A DNA stretch of 64,000 bases from contig DAITDU010000004.1 in assembly GCA_036839715.1 (NCBI GenBank), positions 1-64,000 on the forward strand, written 5' to 3'. The notes under the pieces are model-generated. The model searched no databases. It worked only from the letters and a program-made list of their open reading frames with translations, and was not told the DNA's origin. Both the position numbers and the translations under genes were made by a program. Below, piece by piece: positions 49,433 through 58,035 of this stretch; position 1 is the stretch's first letter; every line of letters begins with the position of its first letter. This stretch comes from Thermocaproicibacter sp002410755. Its GTDB lineage: Bacteria > Bacillota > Clostridia > Oscillospirales > Acutalibacteraceae.

Positions 49433-51817
49433 ATGAACCTTTCAATGAGATGGCTGAAAACATTCATTCCGCTTGACGAAATGCCAATCCGGAACTTTAC
49501 GGAAGCGATGACAATGAGCGGCTCCAAAGTGGAAAGCTGGGAGCAGGAAGGGGCCGAAATCTCCAACGTAGTCGTTGGAAAGGTCGTTTCCCTGGAGCGG
49601 CATCCAGACTCCGACCATTTGTGGATTACAAAAACGGATGTTGGCTCCGGTGAGCCTTTGCAGATTGTCACCGGAGCACAGAACCTCAAGGTCGGAGACA
49701 TTGTGCCTGTTGCGCTGCATAATTCAACGCTGCCGGGCGGAAAAAAGATTAAGCGGGGCAAGCTCCGCGGCGCAGAAAGCAATGGGATGCTCTGCTCGCT
49801 CGGCGAGCTTGGTCTTACCAAACATGACTTCCCCTATGCAACGGAAGACGGCATTTTTGTCCTGCAAGAGGAAAACATCCATCTTGGCCAGCCAATCTGT
49901 GAAGCGCTTGGCTTTAATGACTGGAAAGTAGAGTTTGAAATTACCAACAACCGCCCGGACTGTTTTTCCATGATTGGGCTTGCCCGTGAAGCGGCTGCAA
50001 CGTTTGGGAAGCCTCTCAGTCTGCATACCCCGTCTGTAAAAGGCGGCGCAGGCCCCTGTGCTGATTTGCTGAAGGTCAAGGTGGAAGCACCGGACCTTTG
50101 CTCAATGTATTCTGCCCGTGTTGTGAAAAACGTCCGCGTAAAACCATCCCCGCGCTGGATGCGGGAACGCCTGCGCGCCATGGGCGTGCGCCCAATCAAC
50201 AATATTGTGGACATCACAAATTATGTAATGTTAGAATATGGCCAGCCGATGCACTCTTTCGATTACCGCTTCCTTTCTGGCCATGAAATTCATGTACGCC
50301 GTGCAGCAAAGGGTGAAAGCATTACAACGCTGGATGGAACCAAACATCTGCTTAAGCCGGACAATCTTGTCATTGCGGATGTGGAAAAACCTGTTGCCGT
50401 AGCCGGTGTGATGGGTGGGGAAAACAGCGAAATTATCGGTGATACGACGGCCATTGTATTTGAGTCCGCCTGTTTTAACGGCACTTCCGTCCGCAGGACA
50501 GCACGTTCCCTCGGTATGAGAACAGATGCCTCCGGCCTTTATGAAAAAGGGCTTGACCCAAACAACTGCCTGCCTGCACTCAACCGGGCATGTGAGCTTG
50601 TGGAACTGCTTGATGCCGGCGATGTGACGGATGGCTCCGTCATTGTGAAAAACTTCATACCGGGGCGCAGGAAAGTCCGTCTGGAACCCGACTGGATTAA
50701 CCGCTTCCTCGACATTCACCTGACAGCGGACGAGATGAAAGGGATTCTCCGGAAGCTCAACTGCGAATTTGACGGCGAAGATATTATCGTCCCCACTTTC
50801 CGCCCGGACCTCGTGCATAAAGCGGATATTGCAGAGGAAATTGCACGGTTTTACGGTTATGATAAAATTCCATGCACATCCCTTAGCGGCGGCGCACAGG
50901 GCAGGTACACGGTCCGCCAGAAATTTGACCGCAGGGTTGGGGATACAATGCTTGCGCTCGGCGCCAGTGAAATTATGACATATTCTTTCATCAGCCCGAA
51001 ATACTATGATAAGATTCTTATGCCAAAGGACTGCCCGCTGCGAAAATCCGTGACAATCGCCAACCCACTCGGCGAGGATACGTCCATCATGCGCACTACG
51101 GCGCTTCCTTCCATGATGGAAACCCTGGCGCGGAACTACAATAACCGCAACGAAGGCGTCTGCCTCTACGAAATGGCTACCATTTACCTGCCGGCGGCGG
51201 ACGGCCAGCTTCCGGAAGAAAAGCCCATGCTCATCTGCGGCATGTATGGGGAAGGCTATGATTTCTTTACGGCAAAAGGAATGGTAGAAGAACTGCTTGA
51301 GCGCCTCGGCATTACGGACTGGAAGATAGAAGCCAGCCCAGACGAATACAGCTATCATCCCGGGCGCTGTGGAAAGCTGACAGCCACCGATGGGGAAGTC
51401 CTCGGCGTGATTGGTGAAATTCATCCAAAAGTACTTGCAAATTACGGCATGGATTGCCGCGCAGTTTCCTTCACGCTTGATGCGGATACTCTGTTCCGCC
51501 ACGCAAAACTGGAAAAGACCTATGAACCGCTTCCAAAGTTTCCCGCCGTATCGCGTGACCTTGCTCTTGTCTGCGATGAAAATCTGCCTGTTGCAAAACT
51601 GGATCATGCAATCCGCTCCGGTGCAGGCGCCCTGCTGGAAAAAGTAAAGCTTTTTGACATTTACCGAGGCAAGCAGATAGAAGGCGGCAAGAAGAGTGTG
51701 GCATTCAGTGTAACGCTGCGTTCTGCAGACAACACTTTGACTGACGAGCATGTTTCTTCCGTGATGAAAAAAGTGATTCGGGAGCTGGAAAAAGCCGGTG
51801 CAACACTGCGTTTGTAA
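49433..51817 (+). CDS. pheT: Phenylalanine--tRNA ligase beta subunit
   Basis: 794 residues with the normal domain order: N-terminal tRNA-binding OB fold (VVVGKVVSLERHPDSDHLWI), B3/B4 editing region (NNRPDCFSMIGLAREAA; VDITNYVMLEYGQPMHSFD), B5 (PDLVHKADIAEEIARFYGY), catalytic-like domain, and the C-terminal ferredoxin-like anticodon-binding domain (FPAVSRDLALVCDE). It follows pheS by 15 bases with AAGGAGG before the ATG. Confidence 0.98.
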   Translation: MNLSMRWLKTFIPLDEMPIRNFTEAMTMSGSKVESWEQEGAEISNVVVGKVVSLERHPDSDHLWITKTDVGSGEPLQIVTGAQNLKVGDIVPVALHNSTLPGGKKIKRGKLRGAESNGMLCSLGELGLTKHDFPYATEDGIFVLQEENIHLGQPICEALGFNDWKVEFEITNNRPDCFSMIGLAREAAATFGKPLSLHTPSVKGGAGPCADLLKVKVEAPDLCSMYSARVVKNVRVKPSPRWMRERLRAMGVRPINNIVDITNYVMLEYGQPMHSFDYRFLSGHEIHVRRAAKGESITTLDGTKHLLKPDNLVIADVEKPVAVAGVMGGENSEIIGDTTAIVFESACFNGTSVRRTARSLGMRTDASGLYEKGLDPNNCLPALNRACELVELLDAGDVTDGSVIVKNFIPGRRKVRLEPDWINRFLDIHLTADEMKGILRKLNCEFDGEDIIVPTFRPDLVHKADIAEEIARFYGYDKIPCTSLSGGAQGRYTVRQKFDRRVGDTMLALGASEIMTYSFISPKYYDKILMPKDCPLRKSVTIANPLGEDTSIMRTTALPSMMETLARNYNNRNEGVCLYEMATIYLPAADGQLPEEKPMLICGMYGEGYDFFTAKGMVEELLERLGITDWKIEASPDEYSYHPGRCGKLTATDGEVLGVIGEIHPKVLANYGMDCRAVSFTLDADTLFRHAKLEKTYEPLPKFPAVSRDLALVCDENLPVAKLDHAIRSGAGALLEKVKLFDIYRGKQIEGGKKSVAFSVTLRSADNTLTDEHVSSVMKKVIRELEKAGATLRL

Positions 51818-51836
51818 TACAGAGCGTAATTTCTCC

Positions 51837-51865
51837 TTGCAATTAGCTGCGCTTTATTGTATGAT
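51837..51865 (+). promoter_or_regulatory. Promoter for ireB
   Basis: TTGCAA (51837-51842), 17-base spacer, TATGAT (51860-51865), only about 23 bases from the ATG, giving a short leader with GGGAGGTG. Confidence 0.65.
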
Positions 51866-51887
51866 AAGCGTTATGGGAGGTGTTACC

Positions 51888-52133
51888 ATGCTTGATAAGA
51901 CGATGACCTTTTCTCTTGGCGGCAATCGTGAAGAAATTATCCGCGATACTCTTACGACGGTCTATGATGCGCTGAAGGAAAAAGGTTATAATCCCATCAA
52001 TCAAATTGTGGGGTATATCCTCTCCGAAGACCCGACCTATATTACGACGCACAACAATGCCCGCAGCTTAATACGCAGGATTGACCGCGATGAACTGCTG
52101 CAGGTTTTGCTAAAATCATACCTGGGAGAGTAA
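51888..52133 (+). CDS. IreB-family regulatory phosphoprotein (UPF0297)
   Basis: 81 residues: MLDKTMTFSLGGNREEIIRDTLTTVYDALKEKGYNPINQIVGYILSEDPTYITTHNNARSLIRRIDRDELLQ, a near-universal family pattern. In Enterococcus IreB is phosphorylated by the PASTA kinase IreK on N-terminal threonines and affects cephalosporin resistance. The usual follower ruvX is absent here; an unknown gene follows. Confidence 0.93.
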   Translation: MLDKTMTFSLGGNREEIIRDTLTTVYDALKEKGYNPINQIVGYILSEDPTYITTHNNARSLIRRIDRDELLQVLLKSYLGE

Positions 52134-52178
52134 CGGCCCACCGCAGGTCTCCCCAATGTAGCAGGAGGTAAACCGTGA

Positions 52179-52481
52179 ATGGAAAACAAGACCGAAAAGG
52201 AGCCGCAGTTCCCTTCATATAAGGGAAAGCCGCTTGTGCGCTGTGGTGATGTTTTGTATTATGGAAGTATGCTGGACCGCTATGTGGTCCGTCTTGAAAT
52301 TAAAAGCAAGAAAAAAGTAAAGGATTTGGAAATTGCCGACCATGTCTCCATTCAGTTAATGAGGACGGACCGCGCTTCGCAGAACCATAAGCAGATTGTA
52401 AAAACCAGCGAAAAAAATGGTCTTTACCTTGCCATGGATCTTGCGGATGTCTGGCTGAGAAGAGCACTTACTGAAGCCTGA
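52179..52481 (+). CDS. Unknown small soluble protein
   Basis: 100 residues, not recognised. It is basic and lacks membrane segments; the pattern PLVRCGDVLYYGSMLDRYVVRLEI and DHVSIQLMRTD suggests a small beta-barrel. GGAGG lies 10 bases upstream of the ATG. It is 45 bases after ireB, so probably co-transcribed, and a strong terminator follows, which supports a real gene. Confidence 0.68.
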   Translation: MENKTEKEPQFPSYKGKPLVRCGDVLYYGSMLDRYVVRLEIKSKKKVKDLEIADHVSIQLMRTDRASQNHKQIVKTSEKNGLYLAMDLADVWLRRALTEA

Positions 52482-52491
52482 CTGCAAAAAA

Positions 52492-52534
52492 GCAAAGCAG
52501 CCCGGAGCTAAAATAGCTCCGGGCTGCTTTTTTG
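52492..52534. terminator. Bidirectional terminator between ireB unit and purD
   Basis: Long stem AAGCAGCCCGGAGCTA/TAGCTCCGGGCTGCTT with an AAAA-type loop, A-rich on the left and TTTTTT on the right. Confidence 0.9.
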
Positions 52535-52550
52535 TATCCGGGAAGAACTA

Positions 52551-53813
52551 CTACTTCCCAATGTCGTGCCGATAAAAGGCCCCATCAAAAGATATTTTTG
52601 CAACACCGGCATACGCTTTAGCCAGTGCTTCCGGCAAATCTTTTCCAAGCGCAGTCACACCAAGGACGCGTCCGCCGTCTGTATAGAATTTTTCGCCTTT
52701 CCGTACAGTCCCGGCATGATAGACCGTCACGCCTTCTATCTGTCCATCCCTGTCAAGGCCATGGATTTCCAAGCCTTTGCGGTACTGCGCCGGATAACCA
52801 CCCGAAGCCATTACAACACAGGCGCAGGCTTTCTTCTTCCACTCAATCGGCTGCTGCTCCAGCTTCCCGTCAATGACCGCTTCCAGAATATCAACAAAAT
52901 CGGTCTTAAGGCGAGGCAGTACGACCTGCGTTTCAGGATCACCGAAACGGGAGTTATATTCAATTACTTTCGGACCGTCCGGTGTCAGCATCAGTCCAAA
53001 ATACAGGCATCCCCTAAATGGCCTTCCCTCCTCATTCATGGCATGGACAGTCGGAAGGAAAATCGTTTCCATGCAGGTTGCCGCAATCTCCGGCGTATAG
53101 TATGGGTTTGGGCTGATAGTCCCCATGCCGCCGGTATTAAGACCCTTATCACCGTCTAACGCACGCTTATGGTCTTTGGAAGAAACCATCGGTTTAACAC
53201 AGTTTCCGTCCGTAAAAGCAAGGACGGAAACTTCCGGGCCAGTAAGGAAATCTTCTACAACAACACGGTTTCCGGAAACGCCGAATTTTTTATCCTCCAT
53301 GATGGTTTTAACAGCACTTTCCGCTTCGGAGTAATCTTCTGCGAGAATAACGCCTTTGCCAAGGGCCAAACCATCCGCCTTGATTACAGCCGGATAGCAG
53401 TTTTTCCGGCGGATGCTCGCCAGAACTTTTTCCGGGCTGTCAAACACTTCATAGTCTGCTGTCGGAATCCCGTACTTTTTCATAAGCCCTTTGGAAAACA
53501 CTTTGCTGCTTTCAATCTCGGCCGCCTTTGCCGTCGGGCCAAATGCACGGATTCCTGCACTTTCCAGTTTATCCACCATACCCGAAGCAAGCGGGTTGTC
53601 CGGTGCAACGAATACAAGGTCAACCGCGTTTTCCCGGGAAAACTTGATAACACCGGGAATATCTGATGCCGGAATCGGGACACATTCCGCATCGCATGAA
53701 ATGCCACCATTGCCCGGCGCGCAAAAGATTTCTCCAGTTCTTGGGCTTTCTTTCAGCTTGCGGACAATCGCATGTTCGCGTCCGCCGCCTCCAACTACAA
53801 GAATTTTCATCAT
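52551..53813 (-). CDS. purD: Phosphoribosylamine--glycine ligase
   Basis: 420 residues of ATP-grasp fold: MKILVVGGGGREHAIVRKL, APGNGGIS, VIKADGLALGKGVILAED, LTGPEVSVLAFTDG, YFGLMLTPDGPKVIEYNSRFGDPETQVVLPRL. It makes GAR from phosphoribosylamine and glycine, step two of purine synthesis. It is the last gene of the pur operon. AGGAGG precedes the tandem ATGs. Confidence 0.98.
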   Translation of the reverse strand: MMKILVVGGGGREHAIVRKLKESPRTGEIFCAPGNGGISCDAECVPIPASDIPGVIKFSRENAVDLVFVAPDNPLASGMVDKLESAGIRAFGPTAKAAEIESSKVFSKGLMKKYGIPTADYEVFDSPEKVLASIRRKNCYPAVIKADGLALGKGVILAEDYSEAESAVKTIMEDKKFGVSGNRVVVEDFLTGPEVSVLAFTDGNCVKPMVSSKDHKRALDGDKGLNTGGMGTISPNPYYTPEIAATCMETIFLPTVHAMNEEGRPFRGCLYFGLMLTPDGPKVIEYNSRFGDPETQVVLPRLKTDFVDILEAVIDGKLEQQPIEWKKKACACVVMASGGYPAQYRKGLEIHGLDRDGQIEGVTVYHAGTVRKGEKFYTDGGRVLGVTALGKDLPEALAKAYAGVAKISFDGAFYRHDIGK

Positions 53814-53832
53814 TGAAATTCATCCTCCTATT

Positions 53833-55011
53833 TCAGTGATGGAACAGGCGAAGGCCAGTAAAGGCCATTGCAATGCCATATTTATCACAGGTCTCAATAA
53901 CATTGTCGTCACGAATCGAACCGCCTGGCTGTGCAATGTAGGCAACCCCGGAGCGGTGTGCCCGCTCAATGTTATCGCCAAATGGGAAAAATGCGTCAGA
54001 TCCGAGGGAAACTCCATTCTGCTCTGCAAGCCACGCTTGCTTCTCGTCTTTGGGAAAAGGCTTCGGTTTCTTTGAAAAAGTCTGCTCCCAGACACCATCC
54101 GCAAGGATTTCCTCGGAATTATCAGAAAGGTAAACATCAATCGCATTGTCTCGGTCCGGACGGTGAATCCCTTGCCGGAACGGCAGGGAAAGCACTTTCG
54201 GGTGCTGACGGAGAAACCAGGTATCTGCCTTGCTCCCGGCAAGGCGTGTGCAGTGTATGCGTGACTGCTGCCCCGCGCCTACACCGATAGTGCGCCCATC
54301 CTTTACATAGCAAACGGAGTTTGACTGAGTATACTTGAGAGCAATCAGCGCAACGAGCAAGTCGCGCTTTGCATTTTCCGGGATTGCCTTATTCTTCGTT
54401 ACAACATTGCAAAGCAGGGAATCGTCAATTACAGACTCATTGCGGCCCTGCTCGAATGTGATGCCAAAAACGTCCTTATGTTCAATCGGGGCCGGACGAT
54501 AGTCCGGGTTAATCTGAATAATATTGTAGGTCCCCCGCCGCTTGGACTTTAAAATAGTAAGCGCTTCGTCTGTATAGCCGGGCGCAATGATACCGTCGGA
54601 AACCTCGCGCTTGAGCAGGAGGGCTGTCTCGCGGTCGCAGGGATCGGAGAGTGCTGCAAAGTCGCCATAGGAAGACATGCGGTCTGCACCGCGCGCCGCC
54701 GCATAGGCAGAAGCAAGCGGGGTAAGGTCAAGGTCATCCACAAAGAAAGCTTTTTTTGCCGTATCAGAAAGCTCCAATGCGACCGCAGCACCCGCCGGGC
54801 TGACATGTTTAAAGGATGCCGCAGCAGGCAGGCCAGTCGCCCGCTTCAGTTCTTGAACCAGCTGCCAGCTGTTAAGGGCATCAAGGAAATTGATATAGCT
54901 CGGCCTGCCGTTCAGCACTTTGACCGGAAGCTCTCCGCCGTCTTTCATGAAAATACGTGCAGGCTTCTGGTTTGGGTTGCAGCCATATTTCAGCATCAAT
55001 TCGTTTGCCAT
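53833..55011 (-). CDS. Stand-alone AICAR transformylase (PurH C-terminal domain type)
   Basis: About 392 residues matching only the formyltransferase domain of PurH: LKYGCNPNQKPARI, VLNGRPSYINFLDALNSWQLV, the catalytic-type SFKHVSPAGAA, MSSYGDFAAL and GAGQQSRIHCTRLAG. It moves a formyl group from 10-formyl-THF to AICAR. The N-terminal cyclohydrolase domain of bifunctional PurH is missing; its job is taken by the upstream gene. ATG 55011 has GGGAGG 9 bases before it. Confidence 0.93.
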   Translation of the reverse strand: MANELMLKYGCNPNQKPARIFMKDGGELPVKVLNGRPSYINFLDALNSWQLVQELKRATGLPAAASFKHVSPAGAAVALELSDTAKKAFFVDDLDLTPLASAYAAARGADRMSSYGDFAALSDPCDRETALLLKREVSDGIIAPGYTDEALTILKSKRRGTYNIIQINPDYRPAPIEHKDVFGITFEQGRNESVIDDSLLCNVVTKNKAIPENAKRDLLVALIALKYTQSNSVCYVKDGRTIGVGAGQQSRIHCTRLAGSKADTWFLRQHPKVLSLPFRQGIHRPDRDNAIDVYLSDNSEEILADGVWEQTFSKKPKPFPKDEKQAWLAEQNGVSLGSDAFFPFGDNIERAHRSGVAYIAQPGGSIRDDNVIETCDKYGIAMAFTGLRLFHH

Positions 55012-55040
55012 CAGCAAATACCTCCCATTTCTGTATCGTT

Positions 55041-55760
55041 TTACCGCTTTTCAAGGTTTTTGTTGAAAATCCGTGTATCTGAAAGGCCACTTTCGAGGTT
55101 TATAAAGCGGACAAACAGAGAAACTTTATTCTCCGGATTCAGGTTTGCCCAAAGCCGGTTGGAAAATTCTTCAATCGTCCCTTCTACTGCAACGCGCACC
55201 GGTTCCCCTTCAAAAGGCGGCAGCGGATTCCCATCCCCAAGATAAGTTTGGATGAGCCGCCCTTCACCGTTAACAGGCGCATCATATTCATAGAAAAAGC
55301 GCTGCACGGATTTTCCCTCCAGATCGCCGCTCTTCAGGATAGAAAGGCGGTAGCAGAAACGTCCGCCTGTTTCAACCAGCCCGGAAATGCGCGGTGTGAA
55401 ATTCGGCCGATCTGGTTCAAAGGTACGGGTGCGAAGTGCTTCCTCAAATGTTTTCCCGTGCGACAGAAAATCGTAAACCGTATCGGTCTGGTCACCGTTT
55501 GTTACGATTGTTATATCGCTCAGTACACGCACCGGCGAATAAATAATCAGCGACGGGTTTACCATTTTGGAAATGTCAAATGCCTGTGTGCGCAGACCTT
55601 CCCCGTCTGCAAGGAAAATACGGTTGCGGCTGTTCGCGCTGCGGCCCATAATGAAATACGCAATGACGGCGCTCCGCCCATCCGCACTTCTCCCAAGCAG
55701 GATTCCACGGCCTGGATAGGAGTTTTCCCCAATCGTCTCTTCTAGAGAATAAAGTTTCAT
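55041..55760 (-). CDS. IMP cyclohydrolase, PurO-like family
   Basis: 239 residues resembling the PurO/IMP cyclohydrolase family (MKLYSLEETIGENSYPGRGILLGRSADG..., AVIAYFIMGRSANSRNRIF, VTNGDQTDTVYDFL, RTFEPDRPNFTPRISG). It closes the purine ring of FAICAR to IMP, the last step. PurO was first described in archaea and is unrelated to PurH. It lies between purN and the AICAR transformylase. Start overlaps... purN stop side by 4 bases (ATGA), so it is translationally coupled to purN. Confidence 0.9.
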   Translation of the reverse strand: MKLYSLEETIGENSYPGRGILLGRSADGRSAVIAYFIMGRSANSRNRIFLADGEGLRTQAFDISKMVNPSLIIYSPVRVLSDITIVTNGDQTDTVYDFLSHGKTFEEALRTRTFEPDRPNFTPRISGLVETGGRFCYRLSILKSGDLEGKSVQRFFYEYDAPVNGEGRLIQTYLGDGNPLPPFEGEPVRVAVEGTIEEFSNRLWANLNPENKVSLFVRFINLESGLSDTRIFNKNLEKR

Positions 55761-56392
55761 GTTTGCGCCTCCCGAATTGTTACAATCCCATCTTTTACCG
55801 AAAGCCTGTCTTCACAGAACAGTGAAACAGCTTTCGGCAGCAGCTTCCATTCTGCCTGCTCCATCACACGGCGCTGAAGCGTCTGCGGTGTATCGCCTGG
55901 CAGGACTTCTACCGCCTTCTGCAAAATAATTGGCCCTCCATCACAGACCTCGTTGACAAAATGCACCGTCGCACCGGTCACCTTTACGCCGCGCTTCAAA
56001 GCCGCCTCATGGACATGCAGTCCATAGTACCCTTCCCCACCGAAAGAAGGCAAAAGGGAAGGATGGACATTGAGAATCCGGTTACGGTACTTCTCGACGA
56101 CCTCATTGCTGACAATAGTAAGAAATCCTGCAAGTACAATTAAATCTATTTTATACTGATTGAACAAGTCGAGCAGGGCTTCATCATAATCCTTCTGAGC
56201 TGAAAAATTTCCGTGAACCAGCACAGCAGAAGGAATGCCCGCCTTTTCGGCACGGACCAGTGCACCGGCCCTTGAGTTGCTGGAAACGACGAGGGCTATC
56301 CTGCCGTTATGGATTTCCTCCGCCGCCTGCGCATTGATGAGAGCCTGAAGGTTTGTCCCGCCACCGGAAACAAGGACTGCAATGTTCAGCAT
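55757..56392 (-). CDS. purN: Phosphoribosylglycinamide formyltransferase
   Basis: 211 residues: LNIAVLVSGGGTNLQALI, DLIVLAGFLTIVSNEVVEKYRNRILNVHPSLLPSF, then the HVHEAALKRGVKVTGATVHFVNEVCDGGPI block with catalytic N, H and D. It formylates GAR using 10-formyl-THF. It overlaps purM by 7 bases and the cyclohydrolase gene by 4. Confidence 0.97.
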   Translation of the reverse strand: MLNIAVLVSGGGTNLQALINAQAAEEIHNGRIALVVSSNSRAGALVRAEKAGIPSAVLVHGNFSAQKDYDEALLDLFNQYKIDLIVLAGFLTIVSNEVVEKYRNRILNVHPSLLPSFGGEGYYGLHVHEAALKRGVKVTGATVHFVNEVCDGGPIILQKAVEVLPGDTPQTLQRRVMEQAEWKLLPKAVSLFCEDRLSVKDGIVTIREAQT

Positions 56393-57420
56393 AGTTCGAC
56401 TTCCTTTTCCCCTTCGGCAATTTCACCAATCAGATAGGCTGGCTGACCAGCAGAAATAAGCTCTGCAATAGCGCGGTCTGCATCTTCTTTTGAAACAGCA
56501 AGGCACATGCCGATGCCCATATTGAATGTATTGTACATGTCGTGCTCCGGGATATCCCCCTCATGCTGGAGGATTGAAAAAATCGGCTTTTTGGGCAAAG
56601 CGGCTTTTTCAATTTTTGCCTTAACGCCTTCCCGCAGCATCCGAGGCACATTTTCATAAAAGCCGCCGCCTGTAATATGTGATACTGCTTTCACGTGAAT
56701 TTTTTTCATCAGTGAAAGGACAGGCTTCACATAGATTTTCGTCGGGGTAAGCAGCTCTTCACCTAATGTATGGCCCAGCTCATTGACATAGACGTTCAAG
56801 CTGTGCTCACTGACATTAAGCACCCTGCGGACAAGCGAAAAGCCATTTGAGTGCAGTCCGGAAGAAGCAAGCCCAATCAACGCATCACCCGGAACAATGT
56901 CAGAACCATCAAGAATTTTAGGCTTGTCCACAATGCCAACGGAAAAGCCGGCAAGGTCATATTCATCCGGCGGGTAAAAGCCCGGCATCTCCGCTGTTTC
57001 TCCGCCAATGAGTGCACAGCCTGCCTGCACACAGCCATCCGCGACGCCGGAAACAATGGATGCAACTGTCTCCGGGCAGTTTTTCCCTACTGCAATATAG
57101 TCAAGAAAAAAGAGTGGCCTTGCGCCACAGCAAATTACATCGTTGACGCACATGGCAACGCAGTCGATTCCTACCGTATCATGCTTGTCCATTAAAAATG
57201 CAATCTTAAGCTTCGTTCCAACACCGTCGGTTCCGCTTACCAGGACCGGTTCCGACATCCCGGAAAGATTTGGCTGGAACAGCCCGCCAAATCCGCCTAT
57301 ATCTGAAACGACACCGGGAATCCGCGTACGCCCGACGTGCTTCTTCATCAGCTCTACCGCCCGGTATCCGGCTGTAACATCTACTCCAGCATTCTTATAG
57401 CTTTCGCTGAAACTTTTCAT
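56386..57420 (-). CDS. purM: Phosphoribosylformylglycinamidine cyclo-ligase
   Basis: 344 residues: SYKNAGVDVTAGYRAVELMK, GTKLKIAFLMDKHDTVGIDCVAMCVNDVICCGARPLFFLDY, GGETAEMPGFY, SSGLHSNGFSLVR, HITGGGFYENVPRML. It makes AIR from FGAM with ATP. It overlaps purN by 7 bases and follows purE by 18. Confidence 0.98.
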   Translation of the reverse strand: MKSFSESYKNAGVDVTAGYRAVELMKKHVGRTRIPGVVSDIGGFGGLFQPNLSGMSEPVLVSGTDGVGTKLKIAFLMDKHDTVGIDCVAMCVNDVICCGARPLFFLDYIAVGKNCPETVASIVSGVADGCVQAGCALIGGETAEMPGFYPPDEYDLAGFSVGIVDKPKILDGSDIVPGDALIGLASSGLHSNGFSLVRRVLNVSEHSLNVYVNELGHTLGEELLTPTKIYVKPVLSLMKKIHVKAVSHITGGGFYENVPRMLREGVKAKIEKAALPKKPIFSILQHEGDIPEHDMYNTFNMGIGMCLAVSKEDADRAIAELISAGQPAYLIGEIAEGEKEVELC

Positions 57421-57438
57421 CGGTTCCTCCTCCGCCTC

Positions 57439-57945
57439 TTAAAGCTTTTCGGCTTCCGCCTGAACTGCACTGTTCTTTGCGGCAACTTTTTCTTCCATCT
57501 GCTTTTTCATGTCCTTCAGCTTTGCTGCAAGAGCAGCATCACTTAAGGCAAGAATCTCTACCGCAAGAACAGCGGCATTCTCAGCCCCGTTTACTGCAAC
57601 CGTAGCAACAGGGATGCCGCTTGGCATCTGCACGGTAGCAAGCAGGGCATCAAGCCCGCCAAATGCAGCGGATTTCATTGGGATACCGATAACAGGGAGT
57701 GTTGTATATGCTGCAAGTACTCCGGCAAGATGGGCAGCCATCCCGGCTGCCGCAATGATAACGCCAAAACCGTTCTTCTCTGCACTGGATGCAAATTCTG
57801 CGGCTTCCCGCGGAGTACGGTGGGCGGAAATCACACGTGTTTCTACGGGGATGCCAAAGGATTTGAGCTTCTTGACAGCAGCGGAAACGGTTGGGAAATC
57901 ACTGTCACTGCCCATAACAACGGCAACTTTTTTCTGTTCATTCAT
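57439..57945 (-). CDS. purE: N5-carboxyaminoimidazole ribonucleotide mutase (class I PurE)
   Basis: 168 residues: VAVVMGSDSDFPTVSAAVKKLKSFGIPVETRVISAHRTP, IIAAAGMAAHLAGVLAAYTTLPVIGIPMKSA, then a lysine-rich C-terminal helix. It is the first gene of the operon. The partner purK and genes purF, purL, purC are not in the window. AAGGAG lies 10 bases before the ATG. No PurR box or purine riboswitch was recognised in the short leader. Confidence 0.95.
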   Translation of the reverse strand: MNEQKKVAVVMGSDSDFPTVSAAVKKLKSFGIPVETRVISAHRTPREAAEFASSAEKNGFGVIIAAAGMAAHLAGVLAAYTTLPVIGIPMKSAAFGGLDALLATVQMPSGIPVATVAVNGAENAAVLAVEILALSDAALAAKLKDMKKQMEEKVAAKNSAVQAEAEKL

Positions 57946-57997
57946 AAGGGAAGCACTCCTTTTCCTGATGGTTGCAAATTCCTGTTATAAATGCAAA

Positions 57998-58030
57998 CGG
58001 CGGTCCCGCACACTACTGTGTGGGCCGCCG
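57998..58030 (-). terminator. Hairpin after the SPFH gene
   Basis: CGGCGG-CCCGCACAC paired with GTGTG-GG-CCGCCG around TACT. The minus-strand tail is TTTGCATTT, so termination may be partial. Confidence 0.5.
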
Positions 58031-58035
58031 CAGTT

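Noticed and set aside
50231..51751. 506-codon minus-strand frame
   Set aside because: Antisense to pheT, which is complete and conserved on the plus strand.
57946..57997. Purine riboswitch or PurR box in the purE leader
   Set aside because: The leader is short and lacks the conserved riboswitch core; no paired PurR motif was recognised.
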